A stretch of DNA of 42,859 nucleotides from an uncultured Bacilli bacterium (GCA_947629205.1 CANRCV010000007.1:1-42859); one strand, 5' to 3'; shown: positions 25,174 to 34,274, counted from the first letter of the stretch. Notes: a model not told the origin generated them from the letters alone. Translations and numbers: made by a program.

Positions 25174-26097
25174 TTAGTCTTCCACTATAGTGGTTACATC
25201 ATTCGTTATTCTTACTACAGATGTTGTCGTTTCTGTATGAGTAACAACTCCTAATTGATCCTCTAATTCTTCTAAACTAGCACCTTTACTATAATAAAGG
25301 ATTAGATCTAAGCCAAAATCAAGATCTTCTTGATCAAAATGCATACTATTTTTCTTAACTGAACTTTCTTTTAAAGCATAATCAAATATAGGCATAGCTG
25401 CATCTAAAATGGTTCTATAATCTACTGCAACACTGGAAATAGATGTTATAGGGCTCATTAAAGAATTAAGAGTAGCATCTCCAAAATCTAAATCCGTTGG
25501 TATCTCTCTTAACCCACGAGAAAGTGTTTTGTTAATATTATCTATAGAAAAACGTACGTCTTCACGGAAGGTTTCATCGGTATTAAATTTAGTTAATAAA
25601 TACGTTAAAGTCTCATCATCAATGTACTCAACCATACGTTTTGTAAGAGTAGCATCTAACAAAACATACGCTTTATTCTTAGCACTTAAATCCCATTCAT
25701 CAATATAGGCAAAAGTTGTTTTAAACTCTTCACGATGATTTTGTAAAGGAGCAGCCATAACCGGTTTAATTCCTAAAAACTTTTCTGTTACCGTTTCTTC
25801 TTTTAAATAATAATTTTGTACACTACTTCTGGTAATTACATAAGTAACTGGAGAATAACGTACTTTATAAACAATAACAACCTCTAAACCAATAATGAAT
25901 AGAAAAACAGCAAATTTTAAAGGTTTTGTGACAAAAGAACGAATCACCCTCCAAACTTTAATCCTTGTTGGCATATTTTTAAATTTCTTTTCTGGTTTTC
26001 TTACAAATAAAACTTTCCAAATAAACCATACTGGAGATGTAAGAATAATAACTATTTTTAATAAAATTTTTCCTACTTTTTTTAATTTTTCTTTCAT
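25174..26097 (-). CDS. Membrane protein of unknown function
   Basis: I do not recognise this family. The 307-aa protein has a membrane segment at residues ~10-30 (ILLKIVIILTSPVWFIWKVL), a basic loop (RKPEKKFKNMPTRIKVWRVI), a second segment at ~65-85 (FAVFLFIIGLEVVIVYKV), and a ~220-aa external helical domain with no Cys. It ends in a Thr/Val-rich tail (TTTSVVRITNDVTTIV). ATG 26097 is taken because GAGG touches the ATG at 26103. It stands between uvrC and the divergent YigZ gene. Confidence 0.6.
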   Translation of the reverse strand: MKEKLKKVGKILLKIVIILTSPVWFIWKVLFVRKPEKKFKNMPTRIKVWRVIRSFVTKPLKFAVFLFIIGLEVVIVYKVRYSPVTYVITRSSVQNYYLKEETVTEKFLGIKPVMAAPLQNHREEFKTTFAYIDEWDLSAKNKAYVLLDATLTKRMVEYIDDETLTYLLTKFNTDETFREDVRFSIDNINKTLSRGLREIPTDLDFGDATLNSLMSPITSISSVAVDYRTILDAAMPIFDYALKESSVKKNSMHFDQEDLDFGLDLILYYSKGASLEELEDQLGVVTHTETTTSVVRITNDVTTIVED

Positions 26098-26192
26098 AAA
26101 CATCCTCTTTTCTTAATTTATATCTGTATTATAGCATTTTTTTCTTTCTAAATCTATGAAAAGACTTTATAATAATGAAAAAGGTGTTGGAT

Positions 26193-26555
26193 ATGAAATT
26201 AATAAATACATTTACCTATGAAATCAAAAAATCAAAGTTTATTGCTTACTATTATGAAATAGATCAAAAAGAAGAGGCAGATGAACTTTTACAAACTTTA
26301 AAAAAAGAACATAAAAAAGCTAGACACATTCCCTATGCTTATAAAATTGATACACTTATTCGTAAAAGTGATGATAAAGAGCCTTCTAATACAGCAGGAA
26401 CTCCTATTTATAAATTAATTGAACAACTTGATTTAAACCATGTTTTCATTGCTGTTGTACGTTATTTTGGTGGTATTAAGTTAGGTGCTGGTGGTTTAAC
26501 ACGTGCTTACTTGAATGCTGCAAAAGAAGTAATAACTAAAAAAGATGACGAATAG
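26193..26555 (+). CDS. YigZ/IMPACT-family protein, single domain
   Basis: This 120-aa protein matches the N-terminal UPF0029 domain of YigZ/YvyE: the opening KLINTFTYEIKKSKFIAYYY, ARHIPYAYKID, SDDKEPSNTAGTPIYKLIE and VVRYFGGIKLGAGGLTRAY. Bacterial members are usually ~205 aa with a C-terminal DUF1949 domain; here the gene stops after the first domain and a terminator hairpin covers the stop. The family is linked to translation control, but its exact role in bacteria is unclear. ATG 26193 is chosen since AAAGGTG (26180-26186) lies 6 nt before it. Confidence 0.8.
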   Translation: MKLINTFTYEIKKSKFIAYYYEIDQKEEADELLQTLKKEHKKARHIPYAYKIDTLIRKSDDKEPSNTAGTPIYKLIEQLDLNHVFIAVVRYFGGIKLGAGGLTRAYLNAAKEVITKKDDE

Positions 26556-26566
26556 TAGTCATCTTT
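26535..26566. terminator. Terminator shared by YigZ-like gene and trxA
   Basis: A 9-bp perfect stem AAAGATGAC/GTCATCTTT has an 8-nt loop, with T6 on the minus strand and only ATAATT on the plus strand. It overlaps both stop codons. It is stronger for trxA. Confidence 0.75.
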
Positions 26567-26867
26567 ATAATTCCTTTAAAATTCTTTCTAATTCTTCTTT
26601 GGTTTTAAAACCAATTTCTTTTTTTATCATTTCTTTATCTTTAAAGAAAACTAAAGTAGGAATACTCATCACACCATATTCTCTTGCTAATTCTTCATGG
26701 GTATCGGTATTAATCTTAATAATTGAAATACCTTCCATACTCTCTAAAACAGTACCCATCATCTTACAAGGTCCACACCAATCGGCATAAAAATCAACAA
26801 TACAAATACCATTTTCTAAAACATCTTCTAATTTTTCATCTTCTAAATATTTAATCATTTTTTTCAT
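26565..26867 (-). CDS. trxA: Thioredoxin-like protein
   Basis: This 100-aa thioredoxin fold reduces disulfides in the cytoplasm. The active site DWCGPCKMM is at residues ~30-38. The cis-proline region is MSIPTLVFFKD (~73), and GICIVDFYADW is the family's central strand. The length is typical. It overlaps the 3' end of cvpA by 17 bp and shares its transcript. Bacillus also keeps trxA near cvpA-uvrC. Confidence 0.93.
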   Translation of the reverse strand: MKKMIKYLEDEKLEDVLENGICIVDFYADWCGPCKMMGTVLESMEGISIIKINTDTHEELAREYGVMSIPTLVFFKDKEMIKKEIGFKTKEELERILKEL

Positions 26868-27567
26868 CTCCTTTGTATTGTTCTACAATTTCACGAGCAT
26901 TAGTAAACGTAATTTTTTTCTTTTCAATTAAAATAGTTGCATTTTCTTTACTTAAAACATTATATTTTAATAAAACCTCTAATCCATTTTGATTCAATTC
27001 TTCTTTATTTTGAGATGTAACAAATTCTTTGTTAATCGTAACGATTTCTTTGACAGCATTATAACTATTTTCTAAAGCTCCACTAGCAAAAGGTGTTTTT
27101 GTTAAAATAAAATTGGCAAACTTACTTTCTTCAATTAAACTACTCTTTACATTAAAAGTAGAAAGAGCAAATAAAGCAACAAAAATAAATAAATACATTT
27201 CTAAGAAACCAAAAATAGCTCCCAAAATTTTAGAAGGAATTCCTAAAATAATAGTAAATTTTAAGACGGTTTCAATAATACCAGAAATTTTTATAACCAC
27301 TCTTAAAAGAATAGAAAGTAATGAAAATAAAATCAAAAAAGCAATTCCTTCATAAATTAAAACATTTAAGACATCCACTCCAACATGAAAAAAGGGAAAA
27401 TGTAAATATAAAAACTCTGATAAAGCATTTTTAAAAGTAAAGGATAAAACAATAACTAAAATTGTACCAATAAAAGAAACAACACTTTTAATAATTCCTT
27501 TTTTAAAACCTAAAACTGCCCCTAAAAGTAAAAACAAAAGAATAACAGCATCTAAAACGCTTAACAT
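26851..27567 (-). CDS. cvpA: CvpA-family membrane protein
   Basis: This 238-aa protein has four N-terminal membrane segments. The opening VLDAVILLFLLLGAVLGFKK and GIIKSVVSFIGTILVIVLS are characteristic of CvpA, named from colicin V production and linked to envelope homeostasis. A soluble C-terminal helical tail (~165-238) reaches past the usual ~180-aa family length. It is first in a two-gene operon with trxA and divergent from rnhC. The zapA, polX and mutS2 genes found here in Bacillus are missing. Confidence 0.88.
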   Translation of the reverse strand: MLSVLDAVILLFLLLGAVLGFKKGIIKSVVSFIGTILVIVLSFTFKNALSEFLYLHFPFFHVGVDVLNVLIYEGIAFLILFSLLSILLRVVIKISGIIETVLKFTIILGIPSKILGAIFGFLEMYLFIFVALFALSTFNVKSSLIEESKFANFILTKTPFASGALENSYNAVKEIVTINKEFVTSQNKEELNQNGLEVLLKYNVLSKENATILIEKKKITFTNAREIVEQYKGDEKND

Positions 27568-27662
27568 ATCATCACTCCTAACTTATTATTTACTATTATT
27601 ATATACTAAATTTAATGAAAATAAAAGAAAATTATGCTAAAATACTTATGAGGTGAATACGT

Positions 27663-28601
27663 ATGACAATCGTATTTAAAGTAAGTGACAATGTTGCTAA
27701 AAAAATGACTGAATACTATAAAGATGTAAGAAGAGAAAAAACTCCACCCTATGCGGTATTTCAAGCTATGGAAGCCGATACGATTATTACCCTTTATGAA
27801 AGTGGTAAAGCGATGTTTCAAGGTATTAGTGCAGATGTTGATGCAAACATTTGGGCAGATTTAGAACAAAAATTAAATCATCGTACGATTGATATTACAG
27901 AATCCAAAAAAGAAAAAGAAAAATATAAAGAAGAATTAAATTACTATTATAGTCTATCGACGATTGGATCTGATGAGGTTGGTACTGGTGATTACTTTGG
28001 ACCTATTATTGTTACAGCAGCTTTTGTAGATAAAAGTAAAATTAACTTAATAAATGATTTAGGAGTCAAAGATTCTAAAAAATTAACAGATGACAAAATA
28101 CTTAAAATTGCCCCTATTTTAATTAAAGAAATTCCATATGTAACACTCACTTTAAATAATGAAGAATATAACAAATACCAAAGTATGGGCTATAATATGA
28201 ATAAAATTAAAGCTATTTTACATAATAAAGTTTTATATACCCTAACCCATAAAGATGACTATCCTTATCAAAAAATAGTTGTTGATCAATTTGTATATCC
28301 TAGTAAATATTTTGAACATATAATGGAATCCACTGAAAAAGTAACCAATATTACTTTTACAACTAAAGCAGAAAGTAAATGTGCTAGTGTTGCTGTTGCT
28401 AGTGTGATCAGTCGTTATTTCTTTTTAAAAAAGATGGAAGAATTATCTAAAGAATATGGTATGGAAATTCCAAAAGGTGCAAATGCTATTGTAGATACTG
28501 TAGGAAAAGAAATTGCTTTAAAATATGGAATAAAAAAACTAAAAGAAATAGCCAAATTAAACTTTAAAAATACCGATAAAATTAAAGAAACGATCAAGTG
28601 A
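27663..28601 (+). CDS. rnhC: Ribonuclease HIII
   Basis: This 312-aa enzyme removes RNA from RNA-DNA hybrids. The N-terminal TBP-like substrate-binding domain (residues 1-85, including KTPPYAVFQAMEADTIITLY) separates HIII from HII. The catalytic residues are in IGSDEVGTGDYFGP (Asp-Glu, ~98), GVKDSKKL (Asp), KIVVDQF (Asp) and FTTKAESKCASVAVASVISR (Glu). GAGGTGAATACGT precedes ATG 27663, and a strong terminator follows. It is divergent from cvpA, as in Bacillus. Confidence 0.95.
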   Translation: MTIVFKVSDNVAKKMTEYYKDVRREKTPPYAVFQAMEADTIITLYESGKAMFQGISADVDANIWADLEQKLNHRTIDITESKKEKEKYKEELNYYYSLSTIGSDEVGTGDYFGPIIVTAAFVDKSKINLINDLGVKDSKKLTDDKILKIAPILIKEIPYVTLTLNNEEYNKYQSMGYNMNKIKAILHNKVLYTLTHKDDYPYQKIVVDQFVYPSKYFEHIMESTEKVTNITFTTKAESKCASVAVASVISRYFFLKKMEELSKEYGMEIPKGANAIVDTVGKEIALKYGIKKLKEIAKLNFKNTDKIKETIK

Positions 28602-28618
28602 TGATCATTTCTTTTTTC
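28587..28618. terminator. Bidirectional terminator after rnhC
   Basis: GAAACGATCA/TGATCATTTC is a 10-bp stem with a single internal mismatch followed by TTTTTTC on the plus strand. On the minus strand TTTAATTTT follows, which can end the surface-protein gene. Confidence 0.8.
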
Positions 28619-28624
28619 TTTTTA

Positions 28625-30424
28625 TTATTCTTTAGGGGCTAGAACAATACGGAAACCATTTAAACTATTTGCATTTCCAACCCAATGTGCAAAAGTAAAT
28701 AAACCTGCAAGTGTATTTTCACTAATTCCACCACCACGAGAAAAGCATGGATATCCACCTCCTGCAAATCTTGCCCAATCTCCATAAAATGATCCTACAT
28801 AATAATCAGAAGCTGATGATACAAATGGCCCCATTTCTCCAGTGGCATCACCAAGTATTCTTCGATTAAAATGAGCTTGATCTGCTCCATAATCGTATAA
28901 ATCATAGTATTTAGGGTCTGTTAATTTTCCATTCAACTCACTCGATGCATAGGATGGTGTAGTACCACCTACTGAACTTGCCATAATACTAGCCATTTGA
29001 TCCCAAGAACCACCTCTTAAATCATAAATTCCGGTTACGTTTTTAGTGGTACTTGCATCCCCACTATTACTATTAGGGAAAACATAATTTGTATTTAAAT
29101 ATCCTGTTCTATAACTTGTATTTGTATTGATTCCAACCTCAGTACATTCATTACTACTTGTGCATCTTCCATAGATACTTTGTGTTAAATAAGCAACAGC
29201 TCCCCACTCGGTATTTTTCATATTATGACTATCTAAATTTCTATTATATTCAAAGCTAATAGTATATGAATTTCCTAATGATTGTTCTCTCCAACTTGCA
29301 ACATTAGGTTTTATTTGAACTTTACTACCACCAGCATCACTTGTTTCAAATTTTCCTACCCATAATCCTTTTGTATCAAAGGCAATAAATGCTGGATGTG
29401 TCATCCATTCACCTTCATTGCATTCTCCACTTTTACCAGACGCACCTTGAACATTATTAGCAAGCATAGGTGTTGCACATTCTTTATGTTTTTCATTACT
29501 TTCATCATTTGTTGTATTTACTAGTCCAAATTCGATTTCGATTGCTGTGGTTGGTCCTTTGTCTGTTAAAGTAGCTACAGCAGATTGATATTCTCCCATA
29601 TCAAATAACTTATAACTATATTTTGGTATCCATACAAAATAACTTTCTATATCATCTTCTTTTATTTCTACATTGTCTTCTGGAGTTTCTACTCCTTCTT
29701 TTAAGATAACAGCATTTGCCCATTCTTTATTTTTATAGTTGTACCACTCTTCTGTTACTTTAGCTTTAGTGACTGTTCCATTTTCCAGATTAATTTTTAC
29801 TGGAACTAACTTTCCTTCTTCATCTAATACTGGATCTGCTCCATTTAAGATTTGTTCTGTATAAATGGCTACTTGATTTTGTAAAGCATCTATTATAATT
29901 TTGCTTTTAAATGTTTTATTTTGAGCATCATTCCCAGCATTTATATCTAACCATAATCTTAAACTATGTTCTACACTGGTATGTGGTTCTAATGTTCCTT
30001 GGCCAATTTTATAAATGTCCCCAGTCTCTCCTTCAACTATAGTTTTTCTATCATTTGTTAATACGACTTTATCGTTTTCATCAATCTTTGTTGCAATGTT
30101 TGTAGCAGACATTGCATTTGCTTCTTGAATGATTTCTAAGTCGATATTATAATCGACTCCTACATTACAAGTATTCGTTAATTTAAAAGTATAGGGTTCT
30201 GTAGTTTCTCCCTTACTATCTTCCATTGGATAGGCATTTTTTAAAGTAATAGCATTTGTTACATCTTCAAGTTCAACATTAATACAATTGGTTTGTACTA
30301 CATTCGTACTTTGTTGTTTGGTATCTTTTCTTATGTATGCATAACTTATACCTATGATAAGTACGAGTATTAAAATACTCGTAATACTAGTTATTAATGT
30401 TTTTTCTATTTTTTTAGTATTCAT
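28625..30424 (-). CDS. Secreted surface protein with C-type-lectin-like C-terminus
   Basis: This is a 599-aa exported protein. A signal or anchor segment (residues ~9-32, ITSITSILILVLIIGISYAY) resembles TasA/SipW-dependent exports. A TasA-like beta domain with two Cys follows (NCINVELEDV ... TFKLTNTCNVGVDYNIDLEI, ~47-185), then a linker, and a domain from ~270 onward with FVWIPKYSYKLF, MKNTEWGAVAYLTQS, VTGIYDLRGGSWDQM, RILGDATGEMGPF and a final NGFRIVLAPKE. This last part looks like the formylglycine-enzyme/C-type-lectin fold used by targets of diversity-generating retroelements. Residues between SFYGDW and NGFR would be the variable surface. The same domain is at 42090. AGGAGAAAAG precedes ATG 30424. 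The ligand is unknown. Confidence 0.75.
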   Translation of the reverse strand: MNTKKIEKTLITSITSILILVLIIGISYAYIRKDTKQQSTNVVQTNCINVELEDVTNAITLKNAYPMEDSKGETTEPYTFKLTNTCNVGVDYNIDLEIIQEANAMSATNIATKIDENDKVVLTNDRKTIVEGETGDIYKIGQGTLEPHTSVEHSLRLWLDINAGNDAQNKTFKSKIIIDALQNQVAIYTEQILNGADPVLDEEGKLVPVKINLENGTVTKAKVTEEWYNYKNKEWANAVILKEGVETPEDNVEIKEDDIESYFVWIPKYSYKLFDMGEYQSAVATLTDKGPTTAIEIEFGLVNTTNDESNEKHKECATPMLANNVQGASGKSGECNEGEWMTHPAFIAFDTKGLWVGKFETSDAGGSKVQIKPNVASWREQSLGNSYTISFEYNRNLDSHNMKNTEWGAVAYLTQSIYGRCTSSNECTEVGINTNTSYRTGYLNTNYVFPNSNSGDASTTKNVTGIYDLRGGSWDQMASIMASSVGGTTPSYASSELNGKLTDPKYYDLYDYGADQAHFNRRILGDATGEMGPFVSSASDYYVGSFYGDWARFAGGGYPCFSRGGGISENTLAGLFTFAHWVGNANSLNGFRIVLAPKE

Positions 30425-30453
30425 ATTCTTTTCTCCTCTATTTTCTTAAAATT

Positions 30454-30483
30454 ATTATACAACATTTTAGTTGTTTAATACAA
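30454..30483 (-). promoter_or_regulatory. Promoter of the surface protein with a nearby inverted repeat
   Basis: On the minus strand TTGTAT (30483-30478), 18 bp and TATAAT (30459-30454). The inverted repeat TAGTTG/CAACTA (30469-30486) covers the -35 and could be an operator. TTGTAT occurs again at the -10. Confidence 0.55.
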
Positions 30484-30516
30484 CTAAAAAAAACTTAGAA
30501 ATTTTTATTCTAAGTT
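30484..30516 (-). terminator. Terminator of holA
   Basis: On the minus strand a 9-bp stem AACTTAGAA/TTCTAAGTT, starting inside the stop codon, is followed by eight T. Confidence 0.85.
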
Positions 30517-31447
30517 AAATTGTTTTTAATAAAAAGGCTTTTAATTCTATATAAGGATCACTTTGACCGCTTTTCATTCGATAATCACAATCTGCAAGTT
30601 GAATTAAAAGTATTTTTAATTCATTTTTACTATAATGCGTAACATCCATCATAGCTTGTTTTAATTGCCAAGATTGTAAACCTAATTTTTTTTCTATTTC
30701 GTTTAAAGAATAATTATTATCTAATAAATTGAGTACCATATATAAAAGACGATATTTATAAACAAGTGCCATAAATAAAGAAATAATTTCTGTGTGTTTG
30801 GCTAGTAAATCCTCTAAAATTTTTAATGCTAGAGGCATATTGTGTTTTATAATGGCATCTACAAATTTATAATTATTATCAATTAATGTTTTAGAGGTGA
30901 TTTCTTTTACCACGTCATATTCGATCTTAGTTGGTTTTTCATAATATAAAAATAATTTTTCTAATTCCTTTATAATTAAATCAAAATTTTTTTGACAAGC
31001 TTGAACTATATAAGAAATAGAACGATCATCTATTTGATATTTTCTTTTGGTTATAATTTCTTTTACTTTTTTTTCTATATCTTGCGGATATTTAAAACCA
31101 ACTGAAATAACGTTGTATTTTTTTGCAAATTCTTTATAAATCTTTTTTCGAGCATCAACGGGTGCATAAGAGGTAAAAATAATGGTTGTTAAAGAAACAG
31201 GATTTTCCATGTATTTTAATAATAGTTCTATATCTTCTTCTTTTGTTTTGTTGCTTGTAAAAAAAGATGCATTACGAACAAGAATATATTTTTGTTCTTG
31301 AAACATAGAAACGTAAGTAGCTTCTTCAATGATTTCTTCTAAATTTGTACTATTTAAGTCCATGGTAATGATTGGTGCATCTTTTTTAACAATTTTATTT
31401 ATTTCTTCTTCAATTAAATGATAACTTTCACCATAAATTAAATACAT
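30515..31447 (-). CDS. holA: DNA polymerase III delta subunit
   Basis: This 310-aa clamp-loader subunit opens the sliding clamp. It starts MYLIYGESYHLIEEEINKIV, with the family's early GE/D loop but no functional Walker A, as normal for delta. MFQEQKYILVRNASFF (~50-65), the mid-domain VDARKKIYKEF, and the C-terminal collar domain (HNMPLALKILEDLL ... YRLLYMVLNLLD ... SGQSDPYIELKAFLLK) are typical. AGGAGG precedes ATG 31447. It follows comEA-comEC on the same strand, the usual Firmicute order. Confidence 0.92.
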   Translation of the reverse strand: MYLIYGESYHLIEEEINKIVKKDAPIITMDLNSTNLEEIIEEATYVSMFQEQKYILVRNASFFTSNKTKEEDIELLLKYMENPVSLTTIIFTSYAPVDARKKIYKEFAKKYNVISVGFKYPQDIEKKVKEIITKRKYQIDDRSISYIVQACQKNFDLIIKELEKLFLYYEKPTKIEYDVVKEITSKTLIDNNYKFVDAIIKHNMPLALKILEDLLAKHTEIISLFMALVYKYRLLYMVLNLLDNNYSLNEIEKKLGLQSWQLKQAMMDVTHYSKNELKILLIQLADCDYRMKSGQSDPYIELKAFLLKTI

Positions 31448-31489
31448 AAAAAATCCTCCTAGAAATATTATACTAAAAATAAGAAAAAG

Positions 31490-31516
31490 AAAAAAGAAGA
31501 AAAATTCTTCTTCATC
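31490..31516 (-). terminator. Terminator of comEA-comEC
   Basis: On the minus strand GAAGAA/TTCTTC forms an A+T-rich stem followed by TTTTTTC. It lies about 30 bp after the comEC stop. Confidence 0.6.
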
Positions 31517-31523
31517 TATTAAA

Positions 31524-31539
31524 ACATTATCGATAATGT
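31524..31539. repeat. Perfect 16-bp palindrome after comEC
   Basis: ACATTATCGATAATGT is an exact palindrome without a loop, placed between the comEC stop and its terminator. It may be a protein-binding site or only part of the 3' hairpin region. Confidence 0.5.
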
Positions 31540-31547
31540 ACTTTATT

Positions 31548-33611
31548 TTATGTTAGCATTTCATTTATGTGTATCTTATCTTGTTTTATTTTAATTTCAA
31601 TTGTTCCTGATGTTTGGGTATTGAAATAGGATATATTTAAGGCATCCAAACGATTTATTGTTTCAATAGACGGATGATGGTAAATATTATTACGACCGGA
31701 TGAAATAATAGCATATTTAGGATTTACTTTTTTTAAAAAGGAAGTAGAAGAACTCGTATTCGAACCATGATGTCCTAGTTTTAAAAAAGTAGTAGCAAAG
31801 TTAATTTGTGGCATTAATTCTTCTTCTACAGTACTTGATGCATCTCCCATCATTAAAAATGTATAAGCATTTATTTTTATTTTAGCAACTTGACTATTAT
31901 CATTTTCATTCTCATATAGTTTTGTTTTTAAAAGTGTTAAATCAAAATGTTTTGATGAATACGTATTAACTTGATGCGATTTTTTTACTAAATCTTGTTC
32001 ATAGGTATTTTCCTCTCCCTTATTAATCATAACTTGTTTAAAAGGTATATTTTCTTGAATAGTGGATGCGTATCCTAAGTGATCATAATCCCCATGAGTT
32101 GCAATAAATAAATCAATTTTGCGTATTCTTTTACTTTTTAAAAACGTTACAATATTGTCTCCTAAATCAAATTCTTTTTGTTTTTGTTGCCAACTTTTTT
32201 TATTAAAACTTACCTGACCTCCACTATCAATTAAAATGGTCTCTTTTCCATAAGGGGAAATAAACAAAGTACTATCCCCTTGTCCTACATCTAAAAAATA
32301 AACGAAGTATTCAGGATTGAATTTATTTTTATTATATAAGAAGAGAAAAAAGAAAATAAAAGCTACTACAACCTTTTTTTGATGACTTAAAAAATAAAAG
32401 ATAAGAAAGAAATAAAGAAATAAGACATCAATTAATAAAATTTTACCAACAATTAAATTAAAAGCAAATGTAGAAAAGAAAAGATTCATTTGCTCTAGTA
32501 AATAAATACTAGCATTAAAAATAGGTAAAAAAAGGGGAAGAAAAAAAGTTAGAAAAGATAAAGGAAAGACAATGGTACTAATAAAAGGAACAAAAATAAT
32601 ATTATTGAAAATAGAAAACAAATTAATTTCATAATTCATATAAATGGAAATGGGCATACTAAATAAAAAAGTAATACTGCTAATGGCTAGAATTTGTTTT
32701 CTTTTTTCTAATTTTTGAATGGTTTTATGACAAAAAATCAAGGAAAAAGTAACCACAAATGTATACCAAAACCCTACTGCATAAATATAAAAAGGATTAA
32801 AAAGGATTAAAAGAAAAGCCGTTAGAAATAGGACTTTTAAATTAGAAAGTTCTAATTTTAATTTTTTATTTAAATCTAATAAAAACATAAATAAAATAGC
32901 TCTTAGAAAGGAAACGGAACAACCCGTAATGAATAAATATACAAGGAGTAAAATATAAATAATTCCTTTTTTTCCTTTTATTTTAGCAAGTAGTTTATTC
33001 AAAAACAAATAAATAAACGATAAATGCATTCCAGATAAAGCAAATAAATGACTAACTCCATTTTTAATAATTGTATTATATTGTTCTTGATCCAAATTGG
33101 TTTTATCTCCTAAAATAAATGCTTGCATATAAGGATTATCTCCAAGAGAATGAATTCGTTTGGCTATTTTTTCTCTTATTTGATTGATCAAACCAATTTT
33201 AGTATTTTCAAGAGTTATTTTCGAAACAGAAAAACAAAAATAGATTTTTTCTCTTTTTAAATAGGTTTGATAATCAAAAGTATTGGGTATGGTATTTCCT
33301 ATGATTTCTTTTTCTTTTCCCGTTAAATGAACAAGAACTCCTATTTTAAGATTTTTTGCTAAATCTTCTTTTTCTTGTTCACTTGCTATCGTATAAGTTG
33401 CTTTTACTTTTTCTTTAGCATCTACGAGCAGATTTAACTGATTTCCATCAATGGTATAGGATTTTATTTTTCCAACAATTGTTGTTGTAGAAGAAGGATA
33501 TAAAGAAGAATAGGTTTTGATTTTACCAAAATAGAAACAATAAAAAAGGAGAAATAGAAAAAACAAGATATAAAAAGTATTAGATCGTAATATAATCTTT
33601 AATCTTTTCAT
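31548..33611 (-). CDS. comEC: DNA uptake channel ComEC/Rec2
   Basis: This 687-aa membrane channel carries single-stranded DNA into the cell during transformation. An N-terminal OB-like part (IVGKIKSYTIDGNQLNLLVD) comes first, then the competence membrane domain (NPYMQAFILGDK ... HLFALSGMHLSFIYLFLNKL, ~185-205). About ten helices follow, then a C-terminal metallo-beta-lactamase domain with FLDVGQGDSTLF, ATHGDYDHLGY and LKLGHHGSNTSSS; its metal ligands appear intact. The long frame reaches 33638, but ATG 33611 (MKRLKIIL) has GGAGA 9 nt upstream inside comEA. The two genes overlap by 32 bp. Confidence 0.93.
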   Translation of the reverse strand: MKRLKIILRSNTFYILFFLFLLFYCFYFGKIKTYSSLYPSSTTTIVGKIKSYTIDGNQLNLLVDAKEKVKATYTIASEQEKEDLAKNLKIGVLVHLTGKEKEIIGNTIPNTFDYQTYLKREKIYFCFSVSKITLENTKIGLINQIREKIAKRIHSLGDNPYMQAFILGDKTNLDQEQYNTIIKNGVSHLFALSGMHLSFIYLFLNKLLAKIKGKKGIIYILLLVYLFITGCSVSFLRAILFMFLLDLNKKLKLELSNLKVLFLTAFLLILFNPFYIYAVGFWYTFVVTFSLIFCHKTIQKLEKRKQILAISSITFLFSMPISIYMNYEINLFSIFNNIIFVPFISTIVFPLSFLTFFLPLFLPIFNASIYLLEQMNLFFSTFAFNLIVGKILLIDVLFLYFFLIFYFLSHQKKVVVAFIFFFLFLYNKNKFNPEYFVYFLDVGQGDSTLFISPYGKETILIDSGGQVSFNKKSWQQKQKEFDLGDNIVTFLKSKRIRKIDLFIATHGDYDHLGYASTIQENIPFKQVMINKGEENTYEQDLVKKSHQVNTYSSKHFDLTLLKTKLYENENDNSQVAKIKINAYTFLMMGDASSTVEEELMPQINFATTFLKLGHHGSNTSSSTSFLKKVNPKYAIISSGRNNIYHHPSIETINRLDALNISYFNTQTSGTIEIKIKQDKIHINEMLT

Positions 33612-34248
33612 AAACAGATTCTCCAATACCAGAAACATTCATGATTTCACTAATGTCTTTAAATGGTGTTTTTTCTCGGTAAGCAATAATACTTAAGGCT
33701 TTTGCTTCCCCAATTCCACTTAATGTCATTAATTCATCTTTTGTTGCTGTATTAATAGAAATTTTTTTGTTTTGATTTGTTTCGGTAGTTGCATCTTTAG
33801 GCGGAGTTGTCGATGTAATACTATATCGGGATGAGGAGTTGGTACTAAAAGTAGTAGAACTGGTTGAAACGCTATTTTGTTTTTTAATCTCACTTTTAGA
33901 AGAGACAACAACTACATCTTCACTATTTAATTTTTTGCTTAAATTCAAATTATCTGTTGTACCATTTGATTTTAATCCACCAGCAAGTTTAATTAAATCG
34001 TTTAAAATCATACCTTCTGTTACCTCATAGACACCAGGTTTTTTAACATACCCTTTAATGTCTACTTTAAATTTTGTACTTTCAATAGGTTCGATACTCA
34101 TACTTGGACATTCTTCACAAATACATTCTTCTACTTTATTTTCTTGCTGTAAAAAATACCAAGCCGTAAAAATATTTGTACCAAATAGTAGAAGAAGAAC
34201 TCCTAAATACAAAAATTTACTATGGAAATACTTAAAGATTTCATTCAT
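33580..34248 (-). CDS. comEA: Competence DNA receptor ComEA
   Basis: This 222-aa protein binds double-stranded DNA outside the membrane. It has one N-terminal membrane segment (~residues 10-30, LYLGVLLLLFGTNIFTAWYF), an SLBB domain (VDIKGYVKKPGVYEVTEGMI, ~62-125), a Ser/Thr-rich linker, and a tandem helix-hairpin-helix (ISINTATKDELMTLSGIGEA ... IMNVSGIGESVYEKIKDYI, ~160-222). An acidic CICEEC motif lies near residue 40. GGAGGTGAT is 8 nt before ATG 34248. It is first in the comE operon. Confidence 0.93.
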   Translation of the reverse strand: MNEIFKYFHSKFLYLGVLLLLFGTNIFTAWYFLQQENKVEECICEECPSMSIEPIESTKFKVDIKGYVKKPGVYEVTEGMILNDLIKLAGGLKSNGTTDNLNLSKKLNSEDVVVVSSKSEIKKQNSVSTSSTTFSTNSSSRYSITSTTPPKDATTETNQNKKISINTATKDELMTLSGIGEAKALSIIAYREKTPFKDISEIMNVSGIGESVYEKIKDYITI

Positions 34249-34274
34249 AAAAAATTATCACCTCCTACTCTTAT

